Positions 11,512-23,007 of a stretch of 64,000 bases of DNA are shown here, in pieces. The stretch lies in contig NC_084802.1 of assembly GCF_963169125.1 (NCBI RefSeq), positions 111,542,903 to 111,606,902 on the forward strand. The letters run 5' to 3'. The position numbers and the translations under genes were made by a program. Numbering within the stretch: the stretch's first letter is position 1; each line of letters starts with the position of its first letter. The notes below the pieces were generated by a model that made no database searches, was not told the DNA's origin, and worked only from the letters and a program-made list of their open reading frames with translations. The stretch is from Humulus lupulus (taxonomy: Eukaryota > Streptophyta > Magnoliopsida > Rosales > Cannabaceae).

Positions 11512-11896
11512 TCCCTACTCTTGCCTAAATTTTAGTCTTATTTAATTTTTGCCTTATTTTTCTTTGTCTTCTTTAATATTTTAGTGTAACATTGTGAAAA
11601 ATACTTGAAAAAAAAAAAAGAAACCTAAATCTTGTCCTTTCACCATAAGCAATTTTTGCTTAAAGGAAATTTGAACAAAATTCCCATCCGCCTCTACTAA
11701 TTAACCTCGGGGAGTTGTTAGTAGTGCACGAGTAAGTGGAATCAAATAGACCTGGGGACAAGTAAACCATAAGAATTATTGTTGTGAAATCTCTAAAAAT
11801 TCTAAGTATGCTCTGTGGTTGCGGTTTTAACTGATCTTCCACATCAGAAAATTGCTTGTTTGAGATTATCCTTGTTACCTTGTTTGTGAAAATTGT

Positions 11897-13410
11897 ATGC
11901 ATCATTGGGAACGTAACTCTAAAAAACGATTAGTAAAAAGACGTTTATCTTTGTTTGAAATTGAAAGTGTTAGTAAAAATTTGAGCATCATGGAACCTAT
12001 TGCTAATCCTGTTGATGAAAATGTTGTGCCTGAAAAAACTTTGCTTGAATATTTTGCACCTATTTCATCTAATGCTCCTTCATGCATTGTTTTACCTACT
12101 ACTTCTGCTACTCATTTTGAGCTTAAACCCGCAATCATTCAATTATTGCCATCTTTTTATGGGTTAGATAGAGAGGATCCTTACATGCATGTCAAAGATT
12201 TCTTAGAAATTTGCTCAACATTTAAATTTCAAAAATTTTCTGATGAGTCGGTCAAACTAAGATTGTTTCCTTTTTCATTAAAAGACAAATCAAAAGCTTG
12301 GTTAAATTCCCTTCCCACGGGGTCTATAACTACATGGGATCAACTTTATAATAAATTCTTACTGAAATTTTTTCCTATGTCTAAAACTGATAGTCTAAGG
12401 AGAGAAATCTTCGAGTTTTTTCAAAAAGATAATGAAGAGTTTTATGAATGTTGGGAAAGATTTAAAGATTTATTATTAAAATGTCCTCATCATGGTTTTG
12501 AAAAATGGAGACTTGTAAAATATTTTTATGATGGTTTGACTCCCTCTAATCGTCGAATGATTTAATCTATGCATACTGGAAAATTTTTAAAATTTCAAGA
12601 ACAAGAGGCGTGGGACGCCCTTGAAGATTTATCTGTCAATTCACAACAATGGAATTATTTTGATCCTAGGTCTAGGTCAACTAATTCACCAAAAAGAGGA
12701 GGAAGGTATGAAGTAAAAGAAGAAGTAGACTTAAGAACATCTTTAGATAAATTAGCGAGAAAAGTAAAAGCTTTAGCCATAAGCCAAACTATAAACTCTC
12801 CAATACAACCAAGAAAAGATGTCTGTTCTATATGTTCTAGTCCGTGCCATAATGCCCAATCCTGTCCTTCCTATCAAGAAGCCTTTTCTGAGGAGGCCAA
12901 TGCTCTTCATTCTTATGGGAAACCAAATGATAGCCCATTTTCGTCCACCTACAATCCAAATTGGAGAAACCATCCGAACTTTTCATGGAGACAAAACCAA
13001 CCCCAAATGAATCAAGGGCACCAATACAACACACAAAACCAAGCTCATGCCCCACAAAATCAACCATATCCGCAACAAAGAAAACCTTCCTTAGAAGATA
13101 CTTTACAACAATTTATGCAATCCACCCAACAAATCCTACAAAATCAATCTCAATCTATTACCAAACTCGAGACACAAGTAGGACAACTCGCCACTGCTTT
13201 AGCTGATAGAGAAAAAGGGACATTCCCTAGTCAACCTATCCCTAATCCAAAATGTCAATATGAGATAGGAAAGTCTAGTCATAATGGAGAAGTCAAATCA
13301 ATTTCAACTATTAGGTCTGGAAAGAAAATTGTCAAACCCGATTACATACCCGAGGTTGAAAACGAAAAAGAAAAAGAAAAGAGTCAGCCTTCTAGTTCTA
13401 ATCTCAATGA
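11897..13410 (+). pseudogene. Athila-type gag, 5' to nucleocapsid, fused in frame to Tat pol
   Basis: The frame starts at ATG 11897, or at the in-frame ATG near 11990. It contains a full Athila-type capsid: FYGLDREDPYMHVKDFLEIC, then RLFPFSLKDKSKAWLNSLP and the CWERFKDLLLKCPHHG motif, with one in-frame TAA at 12563. A CCHC knuckle (C-x2-C-x4-H-x4-C) lies near 12823-12864. A Gln/Asn-rich tail follows, with the SLEDTLQQFMQST block shared with 6550-7314. The frame continues without shift across 13409-13415 (GACCAGG) into Tat-type protease. The Athila protease, polymerase and 3' LTR are absent. Confidence 0.9.
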
Positions 13411-16400
13411 CCAGGACATCGAAATGATGACTGTGGAGGACCATGCACCAAAGAAGGCTCAGTCAGAGGAAGGAGAGATAACCTTCTTTGATGGCGACGC
13501 CCAACATGTCAGGTTCCCACATTCCGATCCGCTGGTCGTGGACATCCAGATGGCCAACATGATGGTGAAAAGAGTACTAGTCGATACAGGAAGTTCAGTG
13601 AATATCCTGTATAAATCAACACTGGAACGCATGAAATTGTCCGTTAAGGACTTGGAGCCCTGCAACCAAATGATATACGGCTTCTTTGGAGAAGGACTCA
13701 CCCCCGCCGGATTGATCAAGCTTCCAGTAACGACGGGTACAGCGCCTGCAACAAGGACATTACTCGCCACTTTTGTAGTGGTCGATTGTCCCTCGGCGTA
13801 CAATGCCGTTATTGGAAGGCCCATAATGGTTGATCTGTGGGCCGTCATCTCTATGTGGCACTTGGCCATGAAGATCCCAACAGACGCGGGAGTAGGACGC
13901 GTGCTGGGAAACCAGAGGGAAACCAGGGAGTGCTACAACACCTCAATCACAAAGGCGAAGAGTGGAACGTCGAAGAGCGCTACCTCAGATAGGTTGCAGA
14001 TGGCAGTTGATACACAAGCCCAATCCGGTGATGAAGTCACCAAATAGGGTGTTGCCCAAAGTGAGGACAGAGATTTGGATCCTCGCTTTGGGGATTTTGA
14101 AGAGAGTGTTGGACCCGTCGAGGACCTGGAGGAGATCCAACTCGACAAAGAAGACCCGACCAAAGTCGTAACGGTTGGGAAAAACTTAGAGCCTACCACG
14201 AAGAATGCACTGGTGGAATTTTTGCGAAAGAACCAGGAGGTTTTCGCCTGGTCACATAAAAACATGGCTGGGATAGATCCCGCAGTTATCAGCCATGTCC
14301 TGAATATAGACAAGACCTTTCCACCCGTGCAACAAAAGAGAAGGCTGCTCGATAAAGATAGATCAAGAGCCTTAAAAGAAGAAGTCGAAAGACTAAAGGA
14401 GAATGGGTTCATCAGGGTGGCATTTTATCCATCGTGGGTCTCCAATCCAGTGCTGGTTCCCAAGCCTAACGGCAAGTGGCGGACCTGTGTGGATTTTACG
14501 GACCTCAATAAGGCCTGCCCAAAAGACTGCTTCCCACTCCCAAGGATCGACCGGCTGGTCGATGCAACTGCAGGACACGAGATCCTCTCGTTCATGGATG
14601 CATATTCAGGCTACAACCAGATTAGCATGCACCCCCCTGACGAAAATCACACCAGCTTTTGGAACGATACGGGCTTATACTGTTACAAAGTAATGCCCTT
14701 CGGACTTAAAAACACAGGTGCGACTTACCAACGACTAGTCAACCACATGTTTAAGGAGCTGATCGGAGTAAACATGGAGGTATACGTGGACGACATGCTA
14801 GTAAAGTCTAAAAAGGCAGAAGGACATGTGAGGGATTTACAAGAGTGCTTTAGTGTATTGAACAAATACCAGATGAAGTTAAATCCCCTCAAATGTTCCT
14901 TCGGAGTTGGATTAGGGAAGTTTTTAGGGTTTATTGTAAATTCAAGGGGAATCGAGGCCAACCCTGACAAGATAAAAGCCCTGATCGACATGAAATCGCC
15001 AGAGAGGATCAAGGATGTACAAAGTTTAACTGGGAGAATCGCAGCCCTAAGTAGATTTATTTCAAAATCAACAGACAAGTGTGTCCCTTTTTTCAATCTA
15101 CTTAGAGGAAATAAGAAGTTTGAATGGACGGGAGACTGCAAGCAAGCATTCCAGGACTTGAAAGCCCATATGGCACAGTCTCCCATCTTATCAAAGCCAA
15201 TTGAAGGAGAAACTTTGTTTATTTACCTGGCGATTACTGAAGTTGCTGCTAGCGCGGTACTAGTGCGAGAGGAGGAAGGTATACAAAAAGCAGTCTACTA
15301 TGTCAGCAAGAGACTGATCGGGGCAGAATTGAGATATCCACCAATTGAGAGGTTAGCATACTGCTTGATCCTGGCCTCTAGGAAGCTACGCCCCTATTTT
15401 CAAGCCCATCCTATTACAGTTCTAACTGACCAGCCCCTTCGGCAAGTCCTCCAAAAACCAGAAGCGGCTGGACGATTATTAAAATGGGCAGTCAAACTGG
15501 GGCAGTCCGATATAACTTATTCATCGCGAGCAGCAGTTAAGGGACAAGTCTTGGCCGTCCTTATTGCGGAATTCACCGAACTCCCAGACAGCGAGCAGTG
15601 CGAACAGCCTGAAGCGCCCGAGCCTCAAGACAAAGCTCCTTCGTGGAAGCTATTCACGGATGGTTCATCCAACGAATCCCACGCTGGAGCGGGAGTGATA
15701 TTGATAACGCCAGAAGGGCATCGATTTCACTGCGCCATCAGGTTCGACTTTACCGCGTCAAATAATGAAGCGGAATACGAAGCACTCCTCGCTGGTTTGA
15801 GAATGGCAAAGGATATGAGCATAAAGACGCTTGATATCTACAGTGATTCACAGCTGGTGGTGAATCAGATTCTGGGAGAATATCAAGCGCGAGGCTTGAA
15901 AATGGTGGCATACTTAAATAAAACAAAAGACCTGCTAGCCCAGTTCACGAAGCACACCCTCCAACAAATCCCGCGAGATCAGAATTCAAACGCAGATGCC
16001 TTAGCCAAACTCGTGAGCGCGAAGGATGCTGACACTTTGAACATCGTGCCAGTAGAGAGACTGAGTGAGCCAAGCATTCAAACAATCGAATCCAGTATGG
16101 AGATACGGATGGAAGATACATGGATGGCACCTTATTTGGAGTATCTGACAAATGGTATGCTACCAACAGATAGAAACAAAGCCAGAACTCTACAAAGGCG
16201 AGCCACTAGGTACATACTGGTCGGAGGTGTTATGTACCGAAGAGGATATTCAATGCCACTAATCAGGTGTGTTACACCAGAAAAAGCTAAGGAACTCATG
16301 AAAGAGGTGCATGAAGGCTTCTGTGGGGATCACGCTGGGGGGCAGAGTTTGGCAAAGAAGATTCTAAGGCAAGGCTACTTCTGGCCAACTATGAACGAGG

Positions 16401-17356
16401 ATTCGATGGAGTTTGTACGAAGATGCGATAAATGTCAAAGATTCTCCAAGATTCAACGAGCAGCTCCAAACGAATTAAAACAGATGCAAAGTCCGTGGCC
16501 TTTTGCAGTATGGGGAATAGATTTGATTGGATCCCTACCTACAGGGAAAGACGGAGTAAAGTACGCAGTCGTGGCAGTCGATTACTTCACCAAATGGGCC
16601 GAAGCTGAACCACTCGCTACCATCACGACCAAGAAAATCCTTGACTTCGTTATCAAGAACATTGTCTGTCGGTATGGTTTGCCTAGGAAGATAGTTTCAG
16701 ACAACGGAACCTAGTTTGACAACGATTTATTCACCGATTTCTGCGAAAGACATGGAGTCATTAAAAGCTTTTCTTCAGTTGCACACCCCCAGGCGAATGG
16801 GCAGGTCAAAGCCGTGAATAAAACTCTAAAAGACACCCTGAAGAAGAGGCTCGAAGAAGCTAAGGGAGCGTGGCCAGAGAAATTGCCTGAAGTCCTCTGG
16901 TCGTATAGAACGTCTCACCGAACAGCGACAGGACATACCCCATTTTCCTTGGCCTACTGATATGAGGCGATGTTGCCTGTCGAATTAGATCCCCCCTCAC
17001 ATCGACGTCTAACATACGACCAGGACCAGAACAGCCAACTGATGATGGAATCCCTAGACTCGATTGAAAAAATACGAGAGAAGGCCCAACTCCGAGTTAC
17101 TGCATACCAACAAAAAGTCGCCCGGTACTTTAACTCCAAAGTTAAAGAAAGAAAATTCAACGTCGGAGACTTGGTGCTACGACGAGTTTTCTTAAATACC
17201 CGCGACCCTACTGCTGGAGTTCTCGGACCTAATTGGGAAGGACCTTACCAAATTGAAGAAGTCCTTCATCCGGGCACCTACAAACTTGCACGCTTAAACG
17301 GAGTTCTCGTTCCACGCTATTGGAATGGAGAACACCTGCGCAAGTATAATCAGTGA
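13411..17356 (+). pseudogene. Tat-1 pol: protease, reverse transcriptase, RNase H, second RNase H, integrase
   Basis: A single frame covers the whole Tat polyprotein. Protease has DTGSSVNILY (near 13580). Reverse transcriptase has VYVDDMLVKSK with intact YVDD (near 14785). The usual RNase H follows (about 15200-15550), then the extra archaeal-type RNase H of the Tat clade (about 15650-16020) with DGSS, NNEAEYEAL, SDSQL and NADALA. Integrase has a zinc finger with CDKCQ (16420) and the catalytic aspartates in GIDLIG and VSDNG. Breaks: TAG at 14045, TAG at 16712, TGA at 16958. The third catalytic integrase position, usually Glu, is Lys (AAA, 16808-16810). There is no frameshift. The Tat gag upstream of this pol was separated by the Athila-like block. 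Confidence 0.95.
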
Positions 17357-18049
17357 AACAATCCTTTTTAAAGGACTGGCTTGTATTAATTTTTCTTTTT
17401 ACAAGTTTAGCAAAGAGGGTTAGCCACACTATATGGCTAATCGCTCGTATATGTAAGATTCTATTTCAGAATCACTCGTAAAGACATGTTTAGTCCATTT
17501 TTAATACGAGATTATAAGGGACTGTGCGTAACCAGTCATTCTTGCCAACCTTTGTGAATTTATATTTGCAAGTATTTGTTCATTACATGTGTTGTTTTGT
17601 TGTATTACAAGTATTATTTTTACGCATGAACAGGAATGTTCGAACAGGTCATGGTCAAGGCAAGTGACCAAGGACCTAAAGCTCCTCGATCACTTGGGGG
17701 GCATATAAGGCACATCGATAGCAAAGCATACCATGAGGTATGTAAACACATGAACAAAATGAGTGAAAGCATGCTAAGGTACTTAGAGTATTTTTCAAAA
17801 TTTATATTTTGTTAAATCATGCCAAAGTACTATGCTAAGTTCGGTCATACGGACAAATGTTATAATAAATGAAAATATTGTAGCATCATGCAACCTTTTA
17901 CACCGCAAGCATCACTACTTGGATGTAACTGTTCAAATAAAAGAAAAAGATTTACTGCCCATGCAGTAAAGTTTAAAATGTAAATGTTGTCTTTACATCA
18001 TGACCTGTGGGTCGTGTAATCAAAAGGAAAGAAAAAATAATGGAAAAGC
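17357..18049 (+). other. Spacer between Tat-1 integrase and the antisense gene
   Basis: No coding region is visible. CTTGGGGGGC at 17693-17702, after a TCGATCA, resembles an internal polypurine tract. The rest is ordinary AT-rich sequence. Confidence 0.5.
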
Positions 18050-20707
18050 TCAAGAGGCATTTGGGACCGGAGGGTCATTAGCAGCATTCTGGTTGACAGC
18101 ATCCTCAACAGCCCCTTCTTCTTCAGCACCAGCCAAACTTGGGGAAGTAGGGATCCTCGCTCTTGCCTCCTCTTCAGCCAGTTGGGCAGCGCAGCGAGCC
18201 AGCTTGGTAGCCCTTATATCCTCTGAAAGATAGCTGAAGTCGGCTCCCTGATTGTGTTTCCAGAAGTTGTAGAAACATCGGAGCGTCGTGCTCTTATACC
18301 TTTCCAGATTTTTGGAGTTGTCGAGCTCCAACTGCTTTACTTTGCCCTCAAGAGTGGCGATGGCCTCGTCCTTGGGTTTAAGCACCTCTTCCAATCTTGC
18401 GATTTCACAAAGGTGGGTGCAGCTAGCATCCTGATAATCCTGCCTCGACTTTATCGCAGCTTCCTTCACAACTTCAGCCTCCGACAACTTTGTCACCGCA
18501 GCGTCCCTCTGTTGGACCATCGCCTCCAACTCCTTGGCGTGCCTGGCCTCTGCAGCCGAAAGCTCCTCGGCTGCCTTCACTTGGTACCCCTCAATGGCCT
18601 TTGCCCTAGCCTGCTCGATGGTGGCCTGGGTGCGGGTACGAGCAGTGGTGGCGGACAGCAAAGCCTGAAGACAAAGGATAAGAGTTAGAACCTGTGGCAA
18701 AGACTAAAAGACTAAGGCCAAAAAGATTAAAAAAGTACTTACGCTGGCTATTTCGTTCAAGGTCCTGTTCAGGATCAGGTCGACCGTCATGTTTTCTGCC
18801 TCAACCATGGCATCCTTGACATGGTCATTTTTCCCGATGAACGCAATGCGGTCTTTTGCTACTCGTACGGCACGGCTCAAGAGTTTGGCCCCAAGGGTCT
18901 CTTTCCGCCTATCTTGTTCCCTGCTGGGTGCAGCCGGAGGAGGGTTCTTTGGAGCCGGAGGAGGGATCTTTGGAGCGGGAGGAGTCTCTTTCTCGACAGG
19001 GGCCGGAGGATGAATAGAAGTTTTCCTAGTTGGCACGTCCCTGGGAGGGTCCTCTGTTCGACCTTTCTTGGCCGGTCTCTGGCTTGTTTCGCTAGTTTGT
19101 CTCCGCGACGACTTCCTTCGAAGCTGAGGAACTTCTTCTTCCTCCTCAGCATTGTATAAATTGAAGACGTTGGGAGTGGCCATATCTGCACACAAGAAAA
19201 AACATGCAATGGGTAAAGATAAAGCAGATGAAGACTATCGATCAAAACGAAAAAGAAGGTCACAAAGTTAGTACCCGAGCTACAACTACTGGTCGGTATA
19301 CTATTGACTCTATTATTCATACACTCATTATCTGGCATGAAGAACTCTGGCCCTAAATTTGGAGTATATATAAAGTTGCCCTCCCTGTCAAACAAATGAC
19401 AGGGAATTGGCAAGCTACTTAAAAGCAAAATAACTTTACCATTTTCATCAGAGGATTCCCCCAGGTCCACAACTGGCTCTTTGGCCTTTTGTTTCCCCTT
19501 GCCTTAGGGAGCAGAAGGCCTTTCTGCGGTAGGATTTCCCGTGGGCTCCCTGATTGTAACCCCCGTTGGCCTCCTTCGAGGAGGGGACACGGGAGGTTGC
19601 TGCTCGGGAGCCCCCTCGGCAGTGGCATCGTCTACCACAGACCCTCTTATTTCATGGCGAGGAGCCAGGAGGCCAGACAGCCTCAAGTTTTCATCGGTGA
19701 CCAGGGACTTGACGCTTTTTTCTGCGTCTGTCATCCTGGCCAGTCTATTGGACCTCAACACCATTTCTGGTGTTGGGGTCGGACGTAACCATGGGCCTGA
19801 AAGAAAGATTACAGTTTGAGAAAAATGAAAGGAGACACCTTGATTAAAAGTATCGACCAGTCAAAGGCAAGCACTTACCTCCTTGAGCGAAGGCCAAGTT
19901 GTTGCTGGTTATGTCCGATGTAAGGAAGTACTCCTTACTGTACTGCCCCACGTTCGATATATGCGTGGTATCACTCAGGAACGTCCGGTTGGTCTCCTAG
20001 TGACAAAAGTGGAAGAAACCCGTTCCATATTGTTGCGGGTTGGATTTAAGGTCAAAGAGATAGTTGACCTCATGAGGGGTAGGTTCTGGCCATTTCTTGA
20101 GTTTATACAGGATATAGAGTGTGGCCAGCATTCTATATCCATTTGGAGTAATTTGGAAGGGGGCGACACCGAAATAATTGGCCACCCCCTCATAAAAAGG
20201 ATGTAGAGGGAGGTAAGCCCTCGCCTCTAAGTGATACCGAGACCAAGCACTATATACGCCCCCAGGGAGATTAGCCCTTTGGTCTGCGGCAGGAATTGTA
20301 ATGGTAACTCCTGTAAGAGGGTATTTCCTGAAGTAGTTAGTAACCATCCGCATGGTCACGGAGCTGGTCGGAGAAGTATACTACTCGACATCAGGAAAAT
20401 TCTGATGGCGAGGGCGGGCCCTGGTTTGGATATTAGGGTCAGGAATAGGATTTTCTCGACCACTGGTCGAGGAAGCCCTAGCCTGCGAATTAGGCTGGGG
20501 AGGAAGGTTTGGACTGTCTTCAGACTCACGTCTTTTCTTGCCTACGGATTTGGAACGGGCCATTTGAGGAGGAGAAGGACGAGGTCTAGTGGAGGATCGT
20601 GAGAAGGGAATCTCGTGGACTCGGTCGGCCGGTTGTTCTTCGCCCTCGAGCAGCTGGGCGAGAAGGTCGTTGTCGATGGGCCGTTCACCTCCCCACAAAT
20701 CTGGCAT
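18050..20707 (-). pseudogene. Spliced antisense gene of the Tat element (aORF), four coding exons
   Basis: It is read opposite to gag-pol, between integrase and the 3' LTR, the place where Tat elements are known to carry antisense ORFs of unknown function. Exons by GT-AG signals: 20707-19879 (ATG at 20707), 19796-19275, 19185-18743, 18664-18050. Donors include GAG/GTAAGTG and AGC/GTAAGTA; acceptors include TTTCAG, GTGCAG and CTTCAG. Joined, the exons keep one frame of 803 codons with phases 1, 1 and 0. Exon 1 is basic and Pro/Ser-rich, then has a conserved core (about 20340-19997) with PLHPFYEGVANYFGVAPFQ and NYLFDLKSNP. Exon 3 is Pro- and Lys-rich, and exon 4 is a long coiled coil rich in Ala, Glu and Lys. 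Three in-frame stops (near 20381, 19997 and 19504) break it. Function is unknown. Confidence 0.75.
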
Positions 20708-21315
20708 CAATGTCTGCAAACAGAAGAATGGGGAGGTGAGGATAAGAATTTTTAAAAGCTTTTTAGAATAACGCTGGTCGAGTATGAAAGTCAAGCTTTT
20801 ATACAACAACATTCTAAAAAAAAGCTAAGTGTTCCATGCGAACAGTTTGAAAGACGGATCAAAGGGTGAAAGTGAAAAGTTTTTCAAAAAAGCTTTTTCA
20901 ACTCCCCTTAGGGCGGGAAAAACCTATTTTCCAACTAGCATAAAAGATCGAATTTTTACTTCGATCTTACGTCCTAAAAGTATGATCCTGACTATTAAAC
21001 TAACTCGTAACCCCTTTTTTCCTACAAAACATTCTACTCACAAGCGTCTCGAAACAGAAACAGATAAACTCATACAGTCAACATATAGAAGCATACACCA
21101 CGAAACTTTGAAGCATAAGAATTCGAAAACTTACCAAGAAAATGATCGTGGAGATGGAAAAAGGGCCTTCAGAGATCAAGGAACTCTCGGTCTGAGCCTT
21201 GGAAGTACAGAAGAAATGGTCTTCAGGGACGATTAAAGCTTTGGATTTTAGGGTTTCTTGTGAAGACAATGGCGTGCGTAAAAAGAAAAGGAGGGTTTCG
21301 AAGGTATTATATAAG
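20708..21315 (-). promoter_or_regulatory. Promoter, leader exon and first intron of the antisense gene
   Basis: On the minus strand a TATA box CTTATATAATA lies at 21315-21305. About 50 bases downstream is a telobox-like AAACCCTAAA (21256-21247), common in plant 5' leaders. A probable untranslated leader exon ends at 21135 with donor CTTG/GTAAGT. The acceptor TTTGCAG at 20714 opens the first coding exon, giving an intron of about 420 bases. The model is inferred from signals only. Confidence 0.55.
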
Positions 21316-21531
21316 TTTGTCTGTGGCATTAAAAAGTTGTAATCATTAGTTTCCCTTTTTCGAAGTATGGGGAAGCGGAATGGCCGTCGAATTATTTCTG
21401 GGGAACCGAAAAGACGTGATTAGACGGAAGTAGGTTACTTTTTCCAAGAACACACGAAGGGTTCTGACACGTAAGGCGGGGTTACCGAAGAGTCGTTCGT
21501 TCAAAATTTTATTTATTGCTCATGATAAATA

Positions 21532-21546
21532 AACTTGGGAGGCAAA
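21532..21546 (+). other. Polypurine tract of Tat-1
   Basis: AACTTGGGAGGCAAA directly abuts the 3' LTR and would prime plus-strand DNA synthesis. Confidence 0.75.
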
Positions 21547-22138
21547 TGTTATCCAAAAAATTAGCATTGATGACGTGGCAAGTGATCCCTGGATACGTGA
21601 CTGACACCTGGAAAAGTTTTGCTAGAGTATCGACCAGAAGACGCATTAGGAGCAGTAAGCAGCCTGTCTTACCTGCGACCAGTCTGGTCGATAGTTCCGC
21701 ATACAAAGGAACATTAATGAGAAGATCTTTGTAAATCCCGAATTTAGCTCACACAATCTCATGAGTATCCGATAATTCAGGAAAGAATATCTGTAACAAT
21801 CTTATGTAATCCCCCTTGAGCCTATAAATAGCAAAAGGTAGCTCAAGGAAGGGACTTTTGGCTTTTGAATCATTTGAGACTATAGTAATTCTCCTAGGGA
21901 TATTTTATTGTTCTTGAGAGGTTAGTGAAACTCATTGAACCCTTGTTCTTTGATCACTCCTTTGATTCTCATATCAATAACAATCTAAGTGGACGTAGGT
22001 TATTACCAGATCCTAGGGCCGAACCACTATAAAAATATCGTGTTGTCATTACTTTTTGTCATTACGTTTCTCTCTACACATTCATTCATATCAAGCATAT
22101 TCTGACTCCGTGTCAGTTGGCCAAATCCTGGGTCAACA
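21547..22138 (+). mobile_element. Tat-1 3' LTR
   Basis: It is a 592-bp copy of the LTR at 2262-2853, ending GGTCAACA and followed by the duplicated AAATC (22139-22143). The near identity of the two LTRs makes Tat-1 one of the youngest insertions in the window. TATAAATAG is at 21823-21831. Confidence 0.95.
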
Positions 22139-22143
22139 AAATC

Positions 22144-22408
22144 ATATCTCTAATAGCCATTTCACATGTGGCTTTTATGAAATTCATCTCAATATTGTGT
22201 AACACCAAATTTACACAATAAAGGGTAATATTTGGAAGTTACAAATTTGTAACACCAAATATGTTACATATTTGGATATATCTCATATATCTAAATATTG
22301 TAACTCTCTATTATATGTTACAATATGTGACACTCTATGTCACATTTATTTAATCTTAAACATTATATTATAATATAATATTACATTATATTATAAAATA
22401 ATATAACA
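22144..22408 (-). mobile_element. Copia-2 3' LTR, inner part
   Basis: It continues the LTR broken at 2261 and matches 27929-28184, with the same ATAATATAACA end. The combined LTR is 1137 bp, against 1160 bp for the other copy. Confidence 0.92.
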
Positions 22409-23007
22409 TTCCCCCACTAGATTAAATAGTTATCTATTGTAACACTTATTTAATCAATCATTATATTTTAAAATATAGCATATCCCCCACTTGATTAAAT
22501 AAGAACTCTCTCTTATAGGAGTCATTGCATTAGTGCATAAAGCAAAGTGTTTTTTCAACTTGAACTTTACTATAGTGTAATTATCACAAAATTTGTCGAA
22601 AATTTGGTTGCACTGGGCATTGAACCATCTTTTCATAATGATAACACACACACCTTTGCGATGTTCACTTGAGACCTCTATGTCTCGCTTTGCACTGTTA
22701 ATGGCCATGTGCACATTCCATTCATGGATGTTCTTGAGAATACTCCCAATTCTCATGAGAGGCGGCACCACACTTAGGTCCATATAGGTAGAATTCTTAC
22801 AATATTTTGTTACCAAAAATACTTGATTTCACAAGACTGAATTCTATTAAAAAACCTTTCAGTTTTAACCCTCAACATGGTAACTCACAAGTACTCAATA
22901 TCTTAGATGGGACTTGTTTTGACTACAACTAATATTCACTTGATTGACTTGTTGTTACCTATTGAACCTAACACAAGTTAAATAACTAGTGTTAAGATAG
23001 GTTACCA
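22409..23007 (-). other. Copia-2 polypurine tract and 3' untranslated region
   Basis: Read on the minus strand, CTAGTGGGGGAA (22420-22409) abuts the LTR and is the polypurine tract. The block at about 22590-22815 is recognisably shared with 63290-63460 in copia-4, so it is a conserved part of this copia group. A 120-residue minus-strand ORF at 22454-22816 overlaps it, but it is not conserved as a frame in copia-4. Confidence 0.7.

Larger units (their letters stand above)
10221..11896 (+). other. Leader of the second Athila-like internal region
   Basis: It starts with the tRNA-Asp type primer site and matches the first leader (5784-6480) closely, apart from the 762-bp solo LTR at 10422-11183. 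No gene is visible up to the gag start at 11897. Confidence 0.85.

Noticed and set aside
18254..18688. Plus-strand 144-codon frame
   Set aside because: It lies opposite the coiled-coil exon of the antisense gene and has no recognisable domain; it is a shadow frame.
22454..22816. 120-codon minus-strand frame in the copia-2 3' region
   Set aside because: The DNA block is shared with copia-4 but the frame is not kept there.
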